64,000 bases of DNA from Fundidesulfovibrio putealis DSM 16056 (GCF_000429325.1 NZ_AUBQ01000004.1:124001-188000), one strand, 5' to 3'. Counted from the first letter of the stretch, positions 36,876-50,023 are shown. A program made the numbers and translations. Notes: generated by a model not told the origin, from the sequence alone.

Positions 36876-38541
36876 TGACCCACGGGAGGCTGCTCCCGAG
36901 GATCCGGAGAGCCTGCGTGACAAGCTCATGGGGCTTGGCGAGCGCTCCATGCGCAAGAGCTACTACCCGGAGCTGCGGGCGCGCATGGAAGAACTGGAGC
37001 GTTTCCGGACGCTTCTGGACAACGCCAGCGACCTGATCTTCGTGGTGGAGGCCGATTCGGGGCGCATCACGGACATCAATGAGACCGCCTTGCGCAAGAT
37101 GGGCACGACCCGCGAACAGATGGCCGGAACCTTTCTGCATGCGCTGCTCTCGCCCGGACAGGAGCAGGCGCTTGCCGGGCTCCTGCGCGGCGAGGTGGAC
37201 ACCCATCGGGCCGCCGTGGTGTTCAGCCTTCCCCTGGCCGGAGGAGGGAGGTTCCCGGCGGAGATCACCACATCCGTACTGGGCCTGGACCATCGCTCCC
37301 TGGCAGTGGTGATGGCACGGGACGTGACCGCTCGGCTGGAATCCCAGAAGGAGCTGGCGCGCGCCTGGGGCTATCTCCGTTCCATCGTGGACGCCATGCC
37401 TTCTCTGCTGGTCGGCGTGAACGAAAATTTAGAAGTCACCCTGCTCAATGCCCACTGCGCCGCCATGGCCGGTGTCGGCGCCGGGGATGTGCGGGATGAC
37501 CAGGGAAAGACGGGAAAGCTGCTCTCGGACGTCCTGCCGTGGCTGCCCGAGTTGCCCAAGGCCCTTCTGGACACCATGAAGGACGGCAACACTCGGACGC
37601 TGCGCCGCCTGTCCGGCAAGGGGCCGGGCGGGGCCGCCTGGTACGACGTCACGATCTTTCCTTTGAACCAGGGCAGGCAGGAGGCCGTTGCCCGCATCGA
37701 CGACGTGAGCAGCCGGGTGCGCATGGAAGAGGTGCTCATGCAGACGGAGAAGATGCTCTCCGTCGGAGCCCTGGCCGCAGGCATGGCCCACGAGATCAAC
37801 AACCCCCTGGCCGGAATTCTTCAGGGCGTGCAGTCCGTGCTGCGCCGCTTCAGCCCGGAGCTGCCCGCGAACCGCGCAGCCGCCCAGCGCACAGGCCTGG
37901 ACCTGGGCGTGATGAACGCCTACCTGGAGGACCGGGAAATCCCCTCCATGTTGCGTTCGGTGCAGGAGTCCGGCATCCGGGCGTCGCGCATCGTCTCAAA
38001 CATACTGGAGTTCAGCCGCCGCTCCGACATGAGCAAGGCCCAGGTCCAGCTTTCACAGCTGGTGGACAAGGCCCTGGAGCTTGCGGTCAACGAGTTCGAC
38101 CTCAAGAAGAAGTACGATTTCCGCCATGTGCGCATCACCCGCGTGGATGCGCCGGACCTTCCTTCCGTCTGGTGCGTCCCCACGCAGGTCGAACAGGTCA
38201 TCCTGAACCTCCTGAAGAACGCGGCCCAGGCCATGGCCGCCGCCGGAACGGTTGAGCCCGCCATCACCGTTCGAACCGGCTGGTGCGAGGGCATGGCCTG
38301 CGTGGAGGTGGAGGACAACGGCCCCGGCATGGATGAGTCCGTGCGCGAACGCGTGTTCGAGCCGTTCTTCACAACCAAGCGAGTGGGAGAGGGGACCGGG
38401 CTTGGCCTTTCCGTGGTCTACTATATCGTCGTCGAGCAGCACGAGGGGCGGGTGGGAGTGCGTTCCGCGCCCGGAGAGGGGACGGCGATCTCCATCCGTC
38501 TGCCCATGAACGCCCCGGAAGGCCCGTCCCGCCGAGGTTGA
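36859..38541 (+). CDS. PAS domain-containing sensor histidine kinase, cytoplasmic
   Basis: The 560-residue protein has no membrane helix. Two PAS-like domains (about residues 35-150 and 165-290) precede the dimerisation/phosphoacceptor domain, with the H-box GMAHEINNPLAG at H311, and the ATPase domain with N-box NLLKNAAQAM near 450, DNGPGMD near 490 and GTGLGLSVVYYI near 512. About 40 extra residues are inserted after the H-box. The start overlaps the end of the ErcA-like gene by 17 bases, so the two are translationally coupled. No response regulator gene is adjacent. Confidence 0.88.
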   Translation: MKRRSDDPREAAPEDPESLRDKLMGLGERSMRKSYYPELRARMEELERFRTLLDNASDLIFVVEADSGRITDINETALRKMGTTREQMAGTFLHALLSPGQEQALAGLLRGEVDTHRAAVVFSLPLAGGGRFPAEITTSVLGLDHRSLAVVMARDVTARLESQKELARAWGYLRSIVDAMPSLLVGVNENLEVTLLNAHCAAMAGVGAGDVRDDQGKTGKLLSDVLPWLPELPKALLDTMKDGNTRTLRRLSGKGPGGAAWYDVTIFPLNQGRQEAVARIDDVSSRVRMEEVLMQTEKMLSVGALAAGMAHEINNPLAGILQGVQSVLRRFSPELPANRAAAQRTGLDLGVMNAYLEDREIPSMLRSVQESGIRASRIVSNILEFSRRSDMSKAQVQLSQLVDKALELAVNEFDLKKKYDFRHVRITRVDAPDLPSVWCVPTQVEQVILNLLKNAAQAMAAAGTVEPAITVRTGWCEGMACVEVEDNGPGMDESVRERVFEPFFTTKRVGEGTGLGLSVVYYIVVEQHEGRVGVRSAPGEGTAISIRLPMNAPEGPSRRG

Positions 38542-38624
38542 CGCCGGGGCTTTCCTTTTCTCGAAAGATGCCTTAAACAAAACCCCTTTGTCCGCACCGC
38601 CATATCACCCAGGAGCCACGTCCC

Positions 38625-39935
38625 ATGGATTATACCGTTACCGAAGTGTCCCCGGTCGAGACCAAGATCGAGGTCAAGGTCCCCGCCGAGGAGATCAACG
38701 CCTCCCTCATGGCCACCACCGCCATCTACCGTCAGAACATGGACCTGCGCGGTTTCCGTAAGGGGAAGGTTCCTTCCAGCATCGTCGAGTCCAAGTTCCG
38801 CACCCAGATCATGCGCGAGGCCGCCAACGACCTGATGAACGTGCACATCAACGAGATCATGTCCAACCTCAAGTACCTGGCCATCGCCAAGCTCGATGTC
38901 AGCCCGGTGGAACTCGAGAAGGACAAGGCCATTGATTACGTCATCACCTTCGAGCATTGCCCCAATTTCGAGCTGCCCGTGTACGAAGGTCTCGAGGTCG
39001 AGGAAGAGGAAGCTCTGGCCAGCGACGCCGAAGTGGATCAGGTCATCGAGCGCATCCGGGGCAATCTGGCCGAACTGAAGGTGGTCAAGGAAGCGCGCCT
39101 GCCCCAGGACGGCGACGTGGTCGTGGTCAGCTTCAACGCCACAGAGAACGGCGAGCCCGTCCCCGGCGTTCGCGCCGAGAACTTCCAGCTGTCGCTGGGC
39201 GAAGGCCAGGCCCTGGAAGACTTCGAGGCCCTGGTGAAAAAGACCATGCCCGGCGCAGACAACACCGGCACCATGAGCTTCCCCGCCGACTTCATCAACC
39301 AGGACCTTGCCGGAAAGACCGTGGACCTGAACATCACCGTCCACATCATCAAGGAAAAGGAACTGCCCCCCATCGACGACGAGCTGGCCAAGAAGGCCGG
39401 CAGCTTCGAGGGCCTGGAGAAGCTCAAGGAAGCCATCTCCAAGTCCTACGTGCAGAGCCGCCAGCAGCTCTTCAAGGCCGCCGCCCAGAAGAAGCTCCTG
39501 GACGCCATGCTCGCCAGCGTCGACTTCGAACTGCCGCCTTCCCTGGTTGCCGAACAGCTCGACCTGCTGGTGAACGACGCCAAGCACAAGATCGAGCGTA
39601 CCGGCAAGGCTCCCGAAGCCCTGGGCAAGTCCGACGAGGAACTGCGCAAGGAATTCGAGCCCAAGGCCCTGGAGATCGTCAAGTCCCAGCTGCTGCTGAT
39701 CAAGCTCTCCGACAAGGAAGGCATCGAGACCACCCCCCAGGAAATGGACGCCTACTTCATGCAGGTGGCCTCCCGCACCGGGCAGGACGTGCTGGCCGTG
39801 AAGCAGCACTACGAGCAGAACGGGCTGGTCATTCCCGTTCGGGACAAGATTTTGGCGGACAAGGCCATGGAGCTGGTGTATTCCAAGGCCAAGGTCACCA
39901 AGGTTCCCGTCAAGGAAGCCGAAGCCAAGGCCTAG
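38625..39935 (+). CDS. tig: Trigger factor (Tig)
   Basis: Trigger factor is the ribosome-bound chaperone that meets nascent chains at the exit tunnel. The 436-residue protein has the ribosome-binding loop GFRKGKVP at about residues 45-52, a middle FKBP-like domain (about 150-245, though the peptidyl-prolyl isomerase core is divergent) and a helical C-terminal arm domain. AGGAGC precedes the ATG. It is followed by clpP, clpX and lon in the same direction, the classic proteostasis order. Confidence 0.95.
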   Translation: MDYTVTEVSPVETKIEVKVPAEEINASLMATTAIYRQNMDLRGFRKGKVPSSIVESKFRTQIMREAANDLMNVHINEIMSNLKYLAIAKLDVSPVELEKDKAIDYVITFEHCPNFELPVYEGLEVEEEEALASDAEVDQVIERIRGNLAELKVVKEARLPQDGDVVVVSFNATENGEPVPGVRAENFQLSLGEGQALEDFEALVKKTMPGADNTGTMSFPADFINQDLAGKTVDLNITVHIIKEKELPPIDDELAKKAGSFEGLEKLKEAISKSYVQSRQQLFKAAAQKKLLDAMLASVDFELPPSLVAEQLDLLVNDAKHKIERTGKAPEALGKSDEELRKEFEPKALEIVKSQLLLIKLSDKEGIETTPQEMDAYFMQVASRTGQDVLAVKQHYEQNGLVIPVRDKILADKAMELVYSKAKVTKVPVKEAEAKA

Positions 39936-40000
39936 TTCTCGTCCGGTTCGCGGCTTGTCCGGCATGTTCGGGCGGCCTGGCCCACGAAATGCATCTGTAC

Positions 40001-40027
40001 GCCGGGGCGGACATGGTCCGCCCCGGC
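40001..40027 (+). terminator. Hairpin between tig and clpP
   Basis: A perfect 11-bp stem GCCGGGGCGGA/TCCGCCCCGGC with a 5-base loop lies 65 bases after the tig stop. It is followed by TTGTCG, so the T tract is poor; it may be a weak terminator or an attenuator that lets some transcript reach clpP. Confidence 0.55.
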
Positions 40028-40138
40028 TTGTCGACAGCGCCCAGGCATCTTGTCATTGGGAGCGCGATGAGTCACAGTCGGATTGCGGCGGCGGTGGCTC
40101 GCCTGCCGCGAGACTATATTTCAGCCAAGGAGAACGGG

Positions 40139-40747
40139 GTGCACGCCCAGATACCCATTGTCATCGAGACCACAGGGCGCACCGAGCGCGCCTACGACAT
40201 CTATTCGCGTCTGCTCAAGGATCGGATCATCCTGCTTGGAACCCCCGTGGACGACCACGTGGCCAACGTGATCTGCGCCCAGCTTCTTTTCCTGGAGTCC
40301 GAGGACCCCAAGAAGGAAATCTCCATCTACATCAACTCCCCCGGCGGCTCCGTCACTGCCGGCATGGCCATTTACGACACCATGCAGTTCATCTCCTGTC
40401 CTGTCGCCACCCTGTGCATGGGCCAGGCCGCCAGCATGGGCGCGCTGCTGCTGACCGCCGGAGCCAAGGGCATGCGCCACGCCCTGCCCAACGCCCGCAT
40501 CATGATCCATCAGCCCATGGGCGGCTTCCAGGGACAGGCCACGGATATTGACATTCACGCCCGCGAGATTATTCGCATGAGGGAACGGTTGAACGAAATC
40601 CTGGCCAAACACACTGGCACGGATATTGATAAGATTCGCGACGACACCGATCGCGATTACTTCATGACCCCGGAAGAAGCCGTGAAATACGGACTTATCG
40701 ACAAGGTCATCAGTTCGCGCCAGTCCCAGGAAGAAGAGAACAAGTAG
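40139..40747 (+). CDS. clpP: ATP-dependent Clp protease proteolytic subunit ClpP
   Basis: ClpP is the serine protease core for ClpX and ClpA. With the GTG start at 40139, which has AAGGAG 6 bases upstream, the protein has 202 residues and begins like other ClpP proteins ([10 protein letters not shown]). The active-site Ser is S99 in GQAASMGA and the His is H124 in IMIHQPMGG. Upstream ATG codons in the same frame would add 20 or more unrelated residues and lack a ribosome-binding site. clpX follows after 54 bases. Confidence 0.95.
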   Translation: MHAQIPIVIETTGRTERAYDIYSRLLKDRIILLGTPVDDHVANVICAQLLFLESEDPKKEISIYINSPGGSVTAGMAIYDTMQFISCPVATLCMGQAASMGALLLTAGAKGMRHALPNARIMIHQPMGGFQGQATDIDIHAREIIRMRERLNEILAKHTGTDIDKIRDDTDRDYFMTPEEAVKYGLIDKVISSRQSQEEENK

Positions 40748-40801
40748 CCTTGTGCACCGGACTCGGCAAATTTCGCCACGCGCGACATCAGGGAAGATGA
40801 C

Positions 40802-42055
40802 ATGACTAAAAAGAAGACCCCAGTCTCCTCGGACCTGTGCTGCTCCTTTTGCGGCAAAAACCAGGACGAGGTCCAGCGCCTCATCGCAGGCCCCGATGTC
40901 TACATCTGCGACGAGTGCGTCTCCTTGTGCAATGAGATCATCGCCCAGGAAAGCCTGAACGAGGAAGTCGAGGACGGCAAGCTCCTGCCTCCCTCGGAGA
41001 TCAAGCGCCTGCTCGACGAGTACGTCATCGGACAGGACTACGCCAAGAAGATCCTGGCCGTGGCCGTGCACAACCACTACAAGCGCGTGTTCTACTCCGG
41101 CGGCGCCAAGGGCGGCGACGTGGAACTGGACAAGTCCAACATCCTGCTGATCGGCCCCACCGGCTCCGGCAAGACGCTCCTGGCCCAGACCCTGGCGCGC
41201 ATCCTCAAGGTGCCCTTCGCCATCGCCGACGCCACCACCCTGACCGAAGCCGGTTACGTCGGCGAGGACGTGGAGAACATCCTGGTCCAGCTGCTCCAGA
41301 ACGCCGACTACGACATCGAGGCGGCTTCCAAGGGCATCATCTACATCGACGAGATCGACAAGATCGCCCGCAAGTCCGACAGCCCCAGCATCACCCGCGA
41401 CGTGTCGGGCGAGGGCGTGCAGCAGGCGCTTCTGAAGATCATCGAAGGCACCGAGGCCAACATCCCCCCCAAGGGCGGACGCAAGCACCCCCAGCAGGAG
41501 TTCATCCGGCTGAACACCGCCAACATTCTGTTCATCGTGGGCGGCGCGTTCATCGGCCTGGAGAAGATCGTCCAGCAGCGCAATCGCGGCTCCTCCCTGG
41601 GATTCGGCGCCAAGATGGAAGGCAAGCGCGAGGACGACATGTCCAAGCTGCTCATGCAGTCGCATCCGTCCGATCTGGTGAAGTTCGGCCTGATCCCCGA
41701 GTTCGTGGGACGTATTCCCATCATCACGTCGCTGACGGAGCTCACCGAGGAAGACCTCATCCGCATCCTCACCGAGCCCAAGAACGCACTGGTGAAGCAG
41801 TACATGAAGCTCTTCGACCTGGACAAGGTCCGCCTGCGCTTCACCACCAACGCCCTGGCGGCCATCGCCCGCAAGGCTATTGAGCGCAAGACCGGCGCGC
41901 GCGGCCTGCGCAACGTGATGGAAAACATCATGCTGGAGATCATGTACCAGCTACCTTCGCTGACCGGCGTCACCGAGTGCGTCATCAACAAGGCCGTGGT
42001 GGAGAAGGGGCAGGAACCGCTGCTCTTCTACCAGCAGGAAGTGAAGACGGCGTAA
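40802..42055 (+). CDS. clpX: ATP-dependent Clp protease ATP-binding subunit ClpX
   Basis: ClpX recognises and unfolds substrates for ClpP. The 417-residue protein has an N-terminal zinc-binding domain with CSFC and CDEC (residues 14-41), the P-loop GPTGSGKT near 119, the DEIDKIAR Walker B segment near 185, the pore loop GYVGED, and the sensor-2 [10 protein letters not shown] motif near 365. A terminator follows. Confidence 0.97.
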   Translation: MTKKKTPVSSDLCCSFCGKNQDEVQRLIAGPDVYICDECVSLCNEIIAQESLNEEVEDGKLLPPSEIKRLLDEYVIGQDYAKKILAVAVHNHYKRVFYSGGAKGGDVELDKSNILLIGPTGSGKTLLAQTLARILKVPFAIADATTLTEAGYVGEDVENILVQLLQNADYDIEAASKGIIYIDEIDKIARKSDSPSITRDVSGEGVQQALLKIIEGTEANIPPKGGRKHPQQEFIRLNTANILFIVGGAFIGLEKIVQQRNRGSSLGFGAKMEGKREDDMSKLLMQSHPSDLVKFGLIPEFVGRIPIITSLTELTEEDLIRILTEPKNALVKQYMKLFDLDKVRLRFTTNALAAIARKAIERKTGARGLRNVMENIMLEIMYQLPSLTGVTECVINKAVVEKGQEPLLFYQQEVKTA

Positions 42056-42082
42056 GTGCTGCCTGATTGAATCCGACTTGAA

Positions 42083-42111
42083 GCCCCCTTCCGGCAACGG
42101 AAGGGGGTTTT
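42083..42111 (+). terminator. Terminator of the clpP-clpX operon
   Basis: CCCCCTTCCG pairs with CGGAAGGGGG around GCAA, followed by TTTTC. It lies 28 bases after the clpX stop. The AT-rich 130 bases that follow, up to the lon ribosome-binding site, probably contain the lon promoter. Confidence 0.92.
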
Positions 42112-42258
42112 CGACTATTGTATCCGCTCAATTTATGAATTTTGTTTCACATTTTCATAATTTGACTTTTTCCACACCTGTCTTAATCTCACTTCTTGTG
42201 ATTATCGGCGCTCCGCGCAGTTCCCCGTGCGCGGACAACTCATGCCGAGGAGGCATTC

Positions 42259-44715
42259 ATGACGAGCTTTTTCTCCGACGACCAGCCCCGCCGCGCCGGC
42301 AGCCTTCGTCTGCCGGTGATGAGCCTGCGCGAGGTGGTCATGTTCCCCCGGTCCATCGTGCCGTTGTTCGTTGGCCGGGAAGCCTCCATCAAAGCCATCG
42401 AGAACGCCGTCTCCACCTACGACAAGAAGATCTTCCTGGTGGCCCAGCGCACCCCGGAGACGGAAAAACCCCAGGAAGAAGACCTCTTCCGCATGGGCAC
42501 GGTCAGCAAAATCCTCCAGATGCTGCGCCTCCCCGACGGCACCATCAAGGTCCTGTTCGAGGGCCTGTACCGCGCCGAATGGGATGAGGACGGCCTGGAA
42601 GGCTTCGAGGACGAATTCCCCACGGCCCGCGTCTCCCGCATGGCCGAGGACGACGGCGAAGGCAGCGAAGCCGAGGCCCTGGTGCGCACCGCGCACGAGG
42701 CCATGGAGCACTACGGCCGCGTGAACAAGAAGCTCGCGCCCGAGACCATCCTGGCGATAAACGCCCAGACCGCCCCCGGCCGTCTGGCCGACGCCATCAT
42801 GCCCCACCTCAAGGTGGACTACATCAAGAAGCAGGAAATCCTCGAGCAGCTGGACCCCAACAAGCGCCTGGAAGACGCCTTCGCGCTCCTGCAGGGCGAG
42901 ATCGAAATCTCCTCCATCGAGAAGAAGATCAAGAGCCGCGTCAAGCAGCAGATGGAGAAGAACCAGCGCGAATATTACCTGAACGAACAGCTCAAGGCCA
43001 TCCACAAGGAAATGGGCCGTGACGAGGACCCCCTGGCCGAAGTCGCCGAGTTCGAGCAGCGCCTGAAGGACAAGGACCTGCCCGACGACGCCCGCGAGAA
43101 GGCCCTGCGCGAGCTGAAGAAGATGAAGAACACGCCGCCGTCCTCCGCAGAGTACACGGTGGTGCGAAACTACGTGGAATGGATCCTGGACCTGCCCTGG
43201 AATACCCTCCAGGACGTCCAGATCGACGTTAACAAGGCCAAGGAGACCCTGGACGCCGACCACTACGGCCTGGACAAGCCCAAGGAACGCATCCTCGAGT
43301 ATCTTGCCGTTCAGAGCCTGGTGGAGAAGATGAAAGGCCCCATCCTGTGCCTGGTGGGACCTCCGGGCGTGGGCAAGACCTCGCTGGCCAAGTCCATCGC
43401 CAGGGCCATGGACCGCGAGTTCGTGCGCCTGTCGCTTGGCGGCGTGCGCGACGAGGCCGAAATCAGGGGCCACAGGCGCACCTACGTGGGCGCGCTGCCC
43501 GGCAAGATCCTGCAGTCGCTCAAGCGGGTGAAGTACAACAACCCCGTGTTCTGCCTGGACGAAGTGGACAAAATGTCCACCGACTTCCGGGGCGACCCGT
43601 CATCCGCGCTCCTCGAGGTGCTGGACCCCGAGCAGAACTACGCCTTTGGCGACCACTACCTGGACCTGGATTACGACCTGTCCAAGGTGTTCTTCATCAC
43701 CACGGCCAACGCCCTGCACACCATCCCGCTGCCGCTGCAGGACCGCATGGAGATCATCCGCATCCCCGGCTACCTGGAGACGGAGAAGGCCCAGATCGCA
43801 AAACACTTCCTGCTGCCCAAGAAGATCGCCGAGAACGGCCTGAAGCCCGAGAACATCAGCGTGTCCGACGGGGCCGTCCTGGAGGTCATCCGCCAGTACA
43901 CCCGCGAGGCGGGCGTTCGAAACGTCGAGCGCGAGCTGGCCTCCCTGTGCCGCAAGACCGCGCGCAAGCTGGTGGAAGGCGGCGACCGCGAAGCCACTTT
44001 CCAGATCACCCGCCAGACCCTGCCCCAGTATCTGGGCGTGCCCAAGTTCCGCCACGGCGAGATGGAGGACGCCCCCCAGGTGGGCGTGTCCACCGGCCTG
44101 GCCTACACCGAGATGGGCGGCGAGATGCTCATGGTGGAGACCGCGCTCATGCCCGGCGCGGGCAAGGTGGAGATCACCGGGAAGCTCGGCGACGTGATGC
44201 AGGAGTCGGCCAAGGCCGCGCTCTCCTACATCCGGTCGCGCTCCGCGTCGTTTGGCCTGAAGCCTGACTTCCACAAGGAAATCGACATCCACATCCACGT
44301 CCCCGAGGGCGCAACCCCCAAGGACGGCCCAAGCGCGGGCATCACCCTGGCCACGGCCATGGTCTCGGCGCTTCTGAACATGCCCGTCAGGAACGATCTG
44401 GCCATGACCGGCGAGATCACCCTGCGCGGGCGCGTGCTGCCCATCGGCGGCCTTCGTGAGAAGCTCCTGGCAGCGCATCGCGGGCAGATCAAGAAGGTGC
44501 TCATCCCCGACGACAACGCCAAGGACCTGAAGGAAGTGCCCGAGGCCATCCTGAAGGAACTGGAGATCGTCCAGGTCAAGAACATGGACGAGGTGTTGGA
44601 GCAGGCCATCATCTGCGAGGCTCCTGGCAAGCTCTTCTGCGGCAGGGACAACGCCGTGGAGCCGCTGGCCTCAAGCCTTCTCAAGGCCGAATACCAGCAC
44701 CACACGCGTCACTAG
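42259..44715 (+). CDS. lon: ATP-dependent Lon protease
   Basis: Lon degrades misfolded and regulatory proteins. The 818-residue protein has the N-terminal substrate domain (about 12-210), a coiled-coil region, the AAA+ module with P-loop GPPGVGKT near 368, and the protease domain with catalytic S692 in DGPSAG and K735 in GGLREK. GAGGAGG precedes the start. It has its own terminator downstream and a separate promoter region upstream, so it is its own unit. Confidence 0.97.
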   Translation: MTSFFSDDQPRRAGSLRLPVMSLREVVMFPRSIVPLFVGREASIKAIENAVSTYDKKIFLVAQRTPETEKPQEEDLFRMGTVSKILQMLRLPDGTIKVLFEGLYRAEWDEDGLEGFEDEFPTARVSRMAEDDGEGSEAEALVRTAHEAMEHYGRVNKKLAPETILAINAQTAPGRLADAIMPHLKVDYIKKQEILEQLDPNKRLEDAFALLQGEIEISSIEKKIKSRVKQQMEKNQREYYLNEQLKAIHKEMGRDEDPLAEVAEFEQRLKDKDLPDDAREKALRELKKMKNTPPSSAEYTVVRNYVEWILDLPWNTLQDVQIDVNKAKETLDADHYGLDKPKERILEYLAVQSLVEKMKGPILCLVGPPGVGKTSLAKSIARAMDREFVRLSLGGVRDEAEIRGHRRTYVGALPGKILQSLKRVKYNNPVFCLDEVDKMSTDFRGDPSSALLEVLDPEQNYAFGDHYLDLDYDLSKVFFITTANALHTIPLPLQDRMEIIRIPGYLETEKAQIAKHFLLPKKIAENGLKPENISVSDGAVLEVIRQYTREAGVRNVERELASLCRKTARKLVEGGDREATFQITRQTLPQYLGVPKFRHGEMEDAPQVGVSTGLAYTEMGGEMLMVETALMPGAGKVEITGKLGDVMQESAKAALSYIRSRSASFGLKPDFHKEIDIHIHVPEGATPKDGPSAGITLATAMVSALLNMPVRNDLAMTGEITLRGRVLPIGGLREKLLAAHRGQIKKVLIPDDNAKDLKEVPEAILKELEIVQVKNMDEVLEQAIICEAPGKLFCGRDNAVEPLASSLLKAEYQHHTRH

Positions 44716-44759
44716 CAAATCCGCAATAACCGGGATTCTGCCCGGTCCAGACTGTCTAC

Positions 44760-44795
44760 GAACCCCTTCCGGCCATCCGGGAGGGGTTCTCTTCG
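44760..44795 (+). terminator. Terminator of lon
   Basis: AACCCCTTCCGG and CCGGGAGGGGTT form a 12-bp stem with one T-G pair and a 4-base loop, followed by CTCTTCG. It lies 45 bases after the lon stop codon. Confidence 0.85.
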
Positions 44796-45164
44796 TTTGC
44801 GGGGGGAAATGATAAGGAGAAGGCCAGGATATTCTTGGAGGAGAGGCGATGAGGGCGCCCTGGGCCTGCCCGTGATTGTTGCCTGCAGCCGTCACTGCCA
44901 ACCCACTTGCCCCCGTCACGGGATACACAGCATATCAGAATTTGAGCTGGTTCTGATTTCAACGGGCATATCAATGGCGTCCTTGAGCAGGCGCGGGCGA
45001 GCCTGCCGGAGGAAGTGCATCACGCCGTCTTCATGTTGCTCTTCACGACGATATGCAACCGTATTGGAATGGATTCGGATGTCGATGCAATGAAAATCAC
45101 TCATGCGTGGTCGCCATTGACAATATCCCCCATCGCTCTATGAATAGTGCAAGGGGGCCTTATT
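44796..45164. other. Gap of about 370 bases upstream of the polyferredoxin gene
   Basis: I see no convincing gene here. The open frames on both strands have unusual amino acid mixes and no ribosome-binding site. The last 150 bases are less GC-rich than the surroundings, which suits a promoter region for the gene at 45165. No strong sigma-70 or sigma-54 element stands out. Confidence 0.5.
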
Positions 45165-45683
45165 ATGAGTAATTACGTTGTAATTCAGGATGCCGACAAA
45201 TGCGGCCACTGCGAGGCGTGTCTGGCAAAATGCATGAAATCCAACCACTTTTCAGCACGGGTGCGCATGGTGGACATGGTGTCTCCACATGCAACAAAGC
45301 TTGGTACGCACCATTTTGCGTTTCTCTCCTGTCATCACTGCGAGGATGCCAAGTGCGTGGCCGCTTGCAAGCACAACGCCATGCAGCGCACGGCTGAGGG
45401 CGTGGTCCGCGTAACCGAGGAAAACTGCGAAGGCTGCGCCGATTGCGTCCATGCCTGCCCCTGGCATGTGCCACGGGTCATGGGCGACACGCCCACTGTG
45501 AAGTGCAATCTGTGCGACGGCAGGGCTGCGCATGGAGAGACTCCGGAATGCGTGAAGACTTGCCCGAAAGGCGCGCTCATGCTGGTGCGTTTGTCGGAAT
45601 TGGCCACGCATGGCAGGCCGGAGTACGCGCAGAAATTCTTCATGCGTAATTTCTTGAAGGGCGGCGAGTCCATTCATGACTGA
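45165..45683 (+). CDS. Four-cluster 4Fe-4S ferredoxin protein (HycB/DmsB/CooF type), orphan
   Basis: The 172-residue protein has 16 cysteines in four groups: CGHCEACLAKC, CHHCEDAKCVAAC, CEGCADCVHAC and the CNLC...CVKTC end. This is the arrangement of electron-transfer subunits that serve molybdenum oxidoreductases, hydrogenases or CO dehydrogenase. No catalytic partner lies next to it, so it is an orphan wire. The ATG at 45165 has AGGGGG 8 bases upstream. It is monocistronic and ends in a strong terminator. It acts in the cytoplasm, as no Tat or Sec signal is seen. Confidence 0.88.
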   Translation: MSNYVVIQDADKCGHCEACLAKCMKSNHFSARVRMVDMVSPHATKLGTHHFAFLSCHHCEDAKCVAACKHNAMQRTAEGVVRVTEENCEGCADCVHACPWHVPRVMGDTPTVKCNLCDGRAAHGETPECVKTCPKGALMLVRLSELATHGRPEYAQKFFMRNFLKGGESIHD

Positions 45684-45731
45684 TCATGACTGATCCGTGC
45701 GCCTTGGCGGGGGCACGTGTCACAACGAATC

Positions 45732-45766
45732 AGGGGGTGCGGGAACTATTCCCGCAACCCCTTTTG
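45732..45766 (+). terminator. Terminator of the polyferredoxin gene
   Basis: AGGGGGTGCGGGA and TCCCGCAACCCCT pair with one mismatch around a 5-base loop and run into TTTTGTC. It lies 49 bases after the stop codon. Confidence 0.9.
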
Positions 45767-45794
45767 TCTGTCTATTTGCCGCTCCGCAGTCTAT

Positions 45795-46376
45795 TCAGCT
45801 CTTCTCCAGGCCGTACCACTTGCCCTGCACGGCGGGCTTGAACTGCTCCATCATGTCCAAGAGCGCCGCAGGATCGTCCGAAGCCAGCAGGTTTCCCCGA
45901 TGGGCGGGCTTCACGAAGCCCTGGGTCACGGTGTGGTCCAGAAAGCCCAGCAGCGAGTCGTAGAAGCCAAGCACGTTGTAAAAGCCCACCGGCTTGGCGT
46001 GCAGCCCAAGCTGCCCCCAGGTGGCCACCTCGAAGATTTCCTCCAGGGTGCCCAGCCCCCCGGGCATGGCGATGAACCCGCCCGAGAGCTCGGCCATTTT
46101 GGCCTTGCGCTCATGCATGGAGTCCACCTCGTGGAGTTCCGCCAGCCCCTCGAAGGCCAGCTCCTTGGCCTTGAGGAACCCCGGCAGCACGCCCACTGCG
46201 CGTCCGCCCGCCTGGACCACCGCCTTGGCCAGGATGCCCATCAGGCCATTCTTGGCCCCGCCGTACACCAGGTCGATGCCGCGTGCGGCCAGAAGCCCGC
46301 CGAGGGATACGGCAGCCTCGGCGTAGGCGGGCGACGTGCCGGGGTTGGACCCCAGGAAAACGCAGACGCTTTTCAC
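45795..46376 (-). CDS. LOG family protein (cytokinin riboside 5'-monophosphate phosphoribohydrolase-like)
   Basis: The 193-residue protein matches the LOG family: [16 protein letters not shown] at the start, [12 protein letters not shown] at about residues 36-47, MHERKAKM near 98, and the signature [13 protein letters not shown] at about 114-126. LOG enzymes release free bases from nucleoside monophosphates; the physiological substrate in bacteria of this type is unknown. The GTG start is in a GTGA overlap with the preceding gene, so the two are co-translated. Confidence 0.9.
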   Translation of the reverse strand: MKSVCVFLGSNPGTSPAYAEAAVSLGGLLAARGIDLVYGGAKNGLMGILAKAVVQAGGRAVGVLPGFLKAKELAFEGLAELHEVDSMHERKAKMAELSGGFIAMPGGLGTLEEIFEVATWGQLGLHAKPVGFYNVLGFYDSLLGFLDHTVTQGFVKPAHRGNLLASDDPAALLDMMEQFKPAVQGKWYGLEKS

Positions 46377-46861
46377 TGCTGCTGCGCCTCCACGATGGGG
46401 GGGTGCTGGCTCAGGTCGAAGAAGCCGCGAATGACGAAGGGCAGGGAATAGTTGGGGATCTTGTCGAACAGGATGAATCCGATGTCCTTGCCTTCGGTCA
46501 GGTCGCACAGGGCCGGAATGCCAAGGGGCACGGGAAAATCGATGGGGCAGGCATGGATGGCGGACAGCTTCCCTTCGTAGCGCTCCTTGAAGTAGTTTAC
46601 GATCAGGTCGCGCTCTTCGGGAGTGAAGGATTCCATCACGAGCTTGCGGCCCGAGCCCATGTCGGCGTCCATGTCGGGGTGCATGGGGTCGCCCAGGATG
46701 TCGTTCCAGTCGTAGGATTCCTCTTCCAGGTAGTCCCAGTCGGGGCGGAAAAGATGTACTTCCACGTCCTTGCGGCCCTTGAAGCTCTTGATCACGACGG
46801 TCACGGACCAGCAACGGTCCACGGGCATTTTCTCCTGCCCTTCAACGATATCGATTTCCAT
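46373..46861 (-). CDS. Conserved hypothetical protein
   Basis: The 162-residue protein is acidic and soluble. It starts [20 protein letters not shown] and contains an EEESYDWND stretch near residue 44. I do not recognise a domain. GGAGG lies before the ATG at 46861, and the longer frame upstream is not supported. It shares an operon with the LOG gene through overlapping codons. A 72-base gap upstream separates it from divergent uvrB. Confidence 0.6.
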   Translation of the reverse strand: MEIDIVEGQEKMPVDRCWSVTVVIKSFKGRKDVEVHLFRPDWDYLEEESYDWNDILGDPMHPDMDADMGSGRKLVMESFTPEERDLIVNYFKERYEGKLSAIHACPIDFPVPLGIPALCDLTEGKDIGFILFDKIPNYSLPFVIRGFFDLSQHPPIVEAQQQ

Positions 46862-46933
46862 GGGTGGCCTCCGCGCTTGTTTTATGGCCTGCAAGGCCGT
46901 AGAATTGCAAAATTCGTCGCCGCGAGGAAAGAT

Positions 46934-48962
<2,029 letters not shown>

Positions 48963-48970
<8 letters not shown>

Positions 48971-50023
48971 GTTGAATCCCCGCCGCCATCTGCGTCAACG
49001 TCTGAGGCGCATATCCGCCATACGCCGGGGCCTGGGGGTTTTGTGGCCTGTGATGGCGGGCCTTGCCGCCGTGGCGATCATTTTCGTATCCGGCGTTGTC
49101 GGCTACATGTGGATCGAAGGCTGGGACTTCTTCGACAGCTTCTACATGGTGGTCATCACCTTGACCACGGTGGGCTACGGCGAAGTCCACCCGCTCACCC
49201 GCCCCGGTCGGATTCTCACATCCATAGTGCTGCTCACGGGTGTCGGAACATTTTTCTATCTTGCAGGCGCAATCGTGCAGCTGGTGATTGAAGGCCACAT
49301 ACAAAACATCTTCGGGAGACGCTGGATGCAGCGCGACATTGAAAAAATGATGAATCACACCATCGTCTGCGGCTACGGCCGCATCGGGGCCATTGTGGCA
49401 CGCGAGATCATCGCGGAAGGGCACGACGTGGTGGTGGTGGAGCGCTCCCAGCCGCTCATCGACGAACTGACCCAGAAAGGCGTCCCATTCGTGGCCGGAG
49501 ACGCCACCAAGGACGATGTCCTGCTGGCTGCTGGTCTCAATAACGCCAAATCGCTGGTGTCCGCCCTTACCGATGAGGCTGCCAACGTCTACGTGACGCT
49601 GACTGCACGCCAGTTGAACCCCGACATCTACATCGTGGCCCGAAGCGACTCGCCGGACCACTCCCAGCGCCTGAACCGGGCCGGGGCCAACCAGGTGCTC
49701 TTTCCGCATCTGTACGGCGGAATCCGCATGGCCCAGTCCGTGCTGAGGCCCACGGTGCTCGGATTCATGGACCTGGCCATGCGCGGCGACATCGAGGACC
49801 TCCAGATGGAGCAGCTGACCATCTCCACCGAGTCGCCCGTGGCAGGCAAGGATTTGATATCCTCGCAGCTTCGGCAGCGCTTCAACATCATCGTCATCGG
49901 CATCAAGAAGCCCGACGGCAAGCTGCTGTTCAACCCGCAGCCCCAGGTGATCCTGGAGGCCGGGGACACGCTCATCCTGGTAGGAGGAAAGCAGAATCTG
50001 GCGGCTATGCAGCGGGAGATTTC

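Noticed and set aside
44797-45093. 98-codon plus-strand frame in the gap after lon
   Set aside because: Rich in Arg, Cys and Ser with no ribosome-binding site and no recognisable motif; it starts within a few bases of the lon terminator.
46283-46933. UvrB frame extended upstream to 46283
   Set aside because: The extension is antisense to the LOG and hypothetical genes, which have their own start sites and overlaps; UvrB homology begins near 46960.
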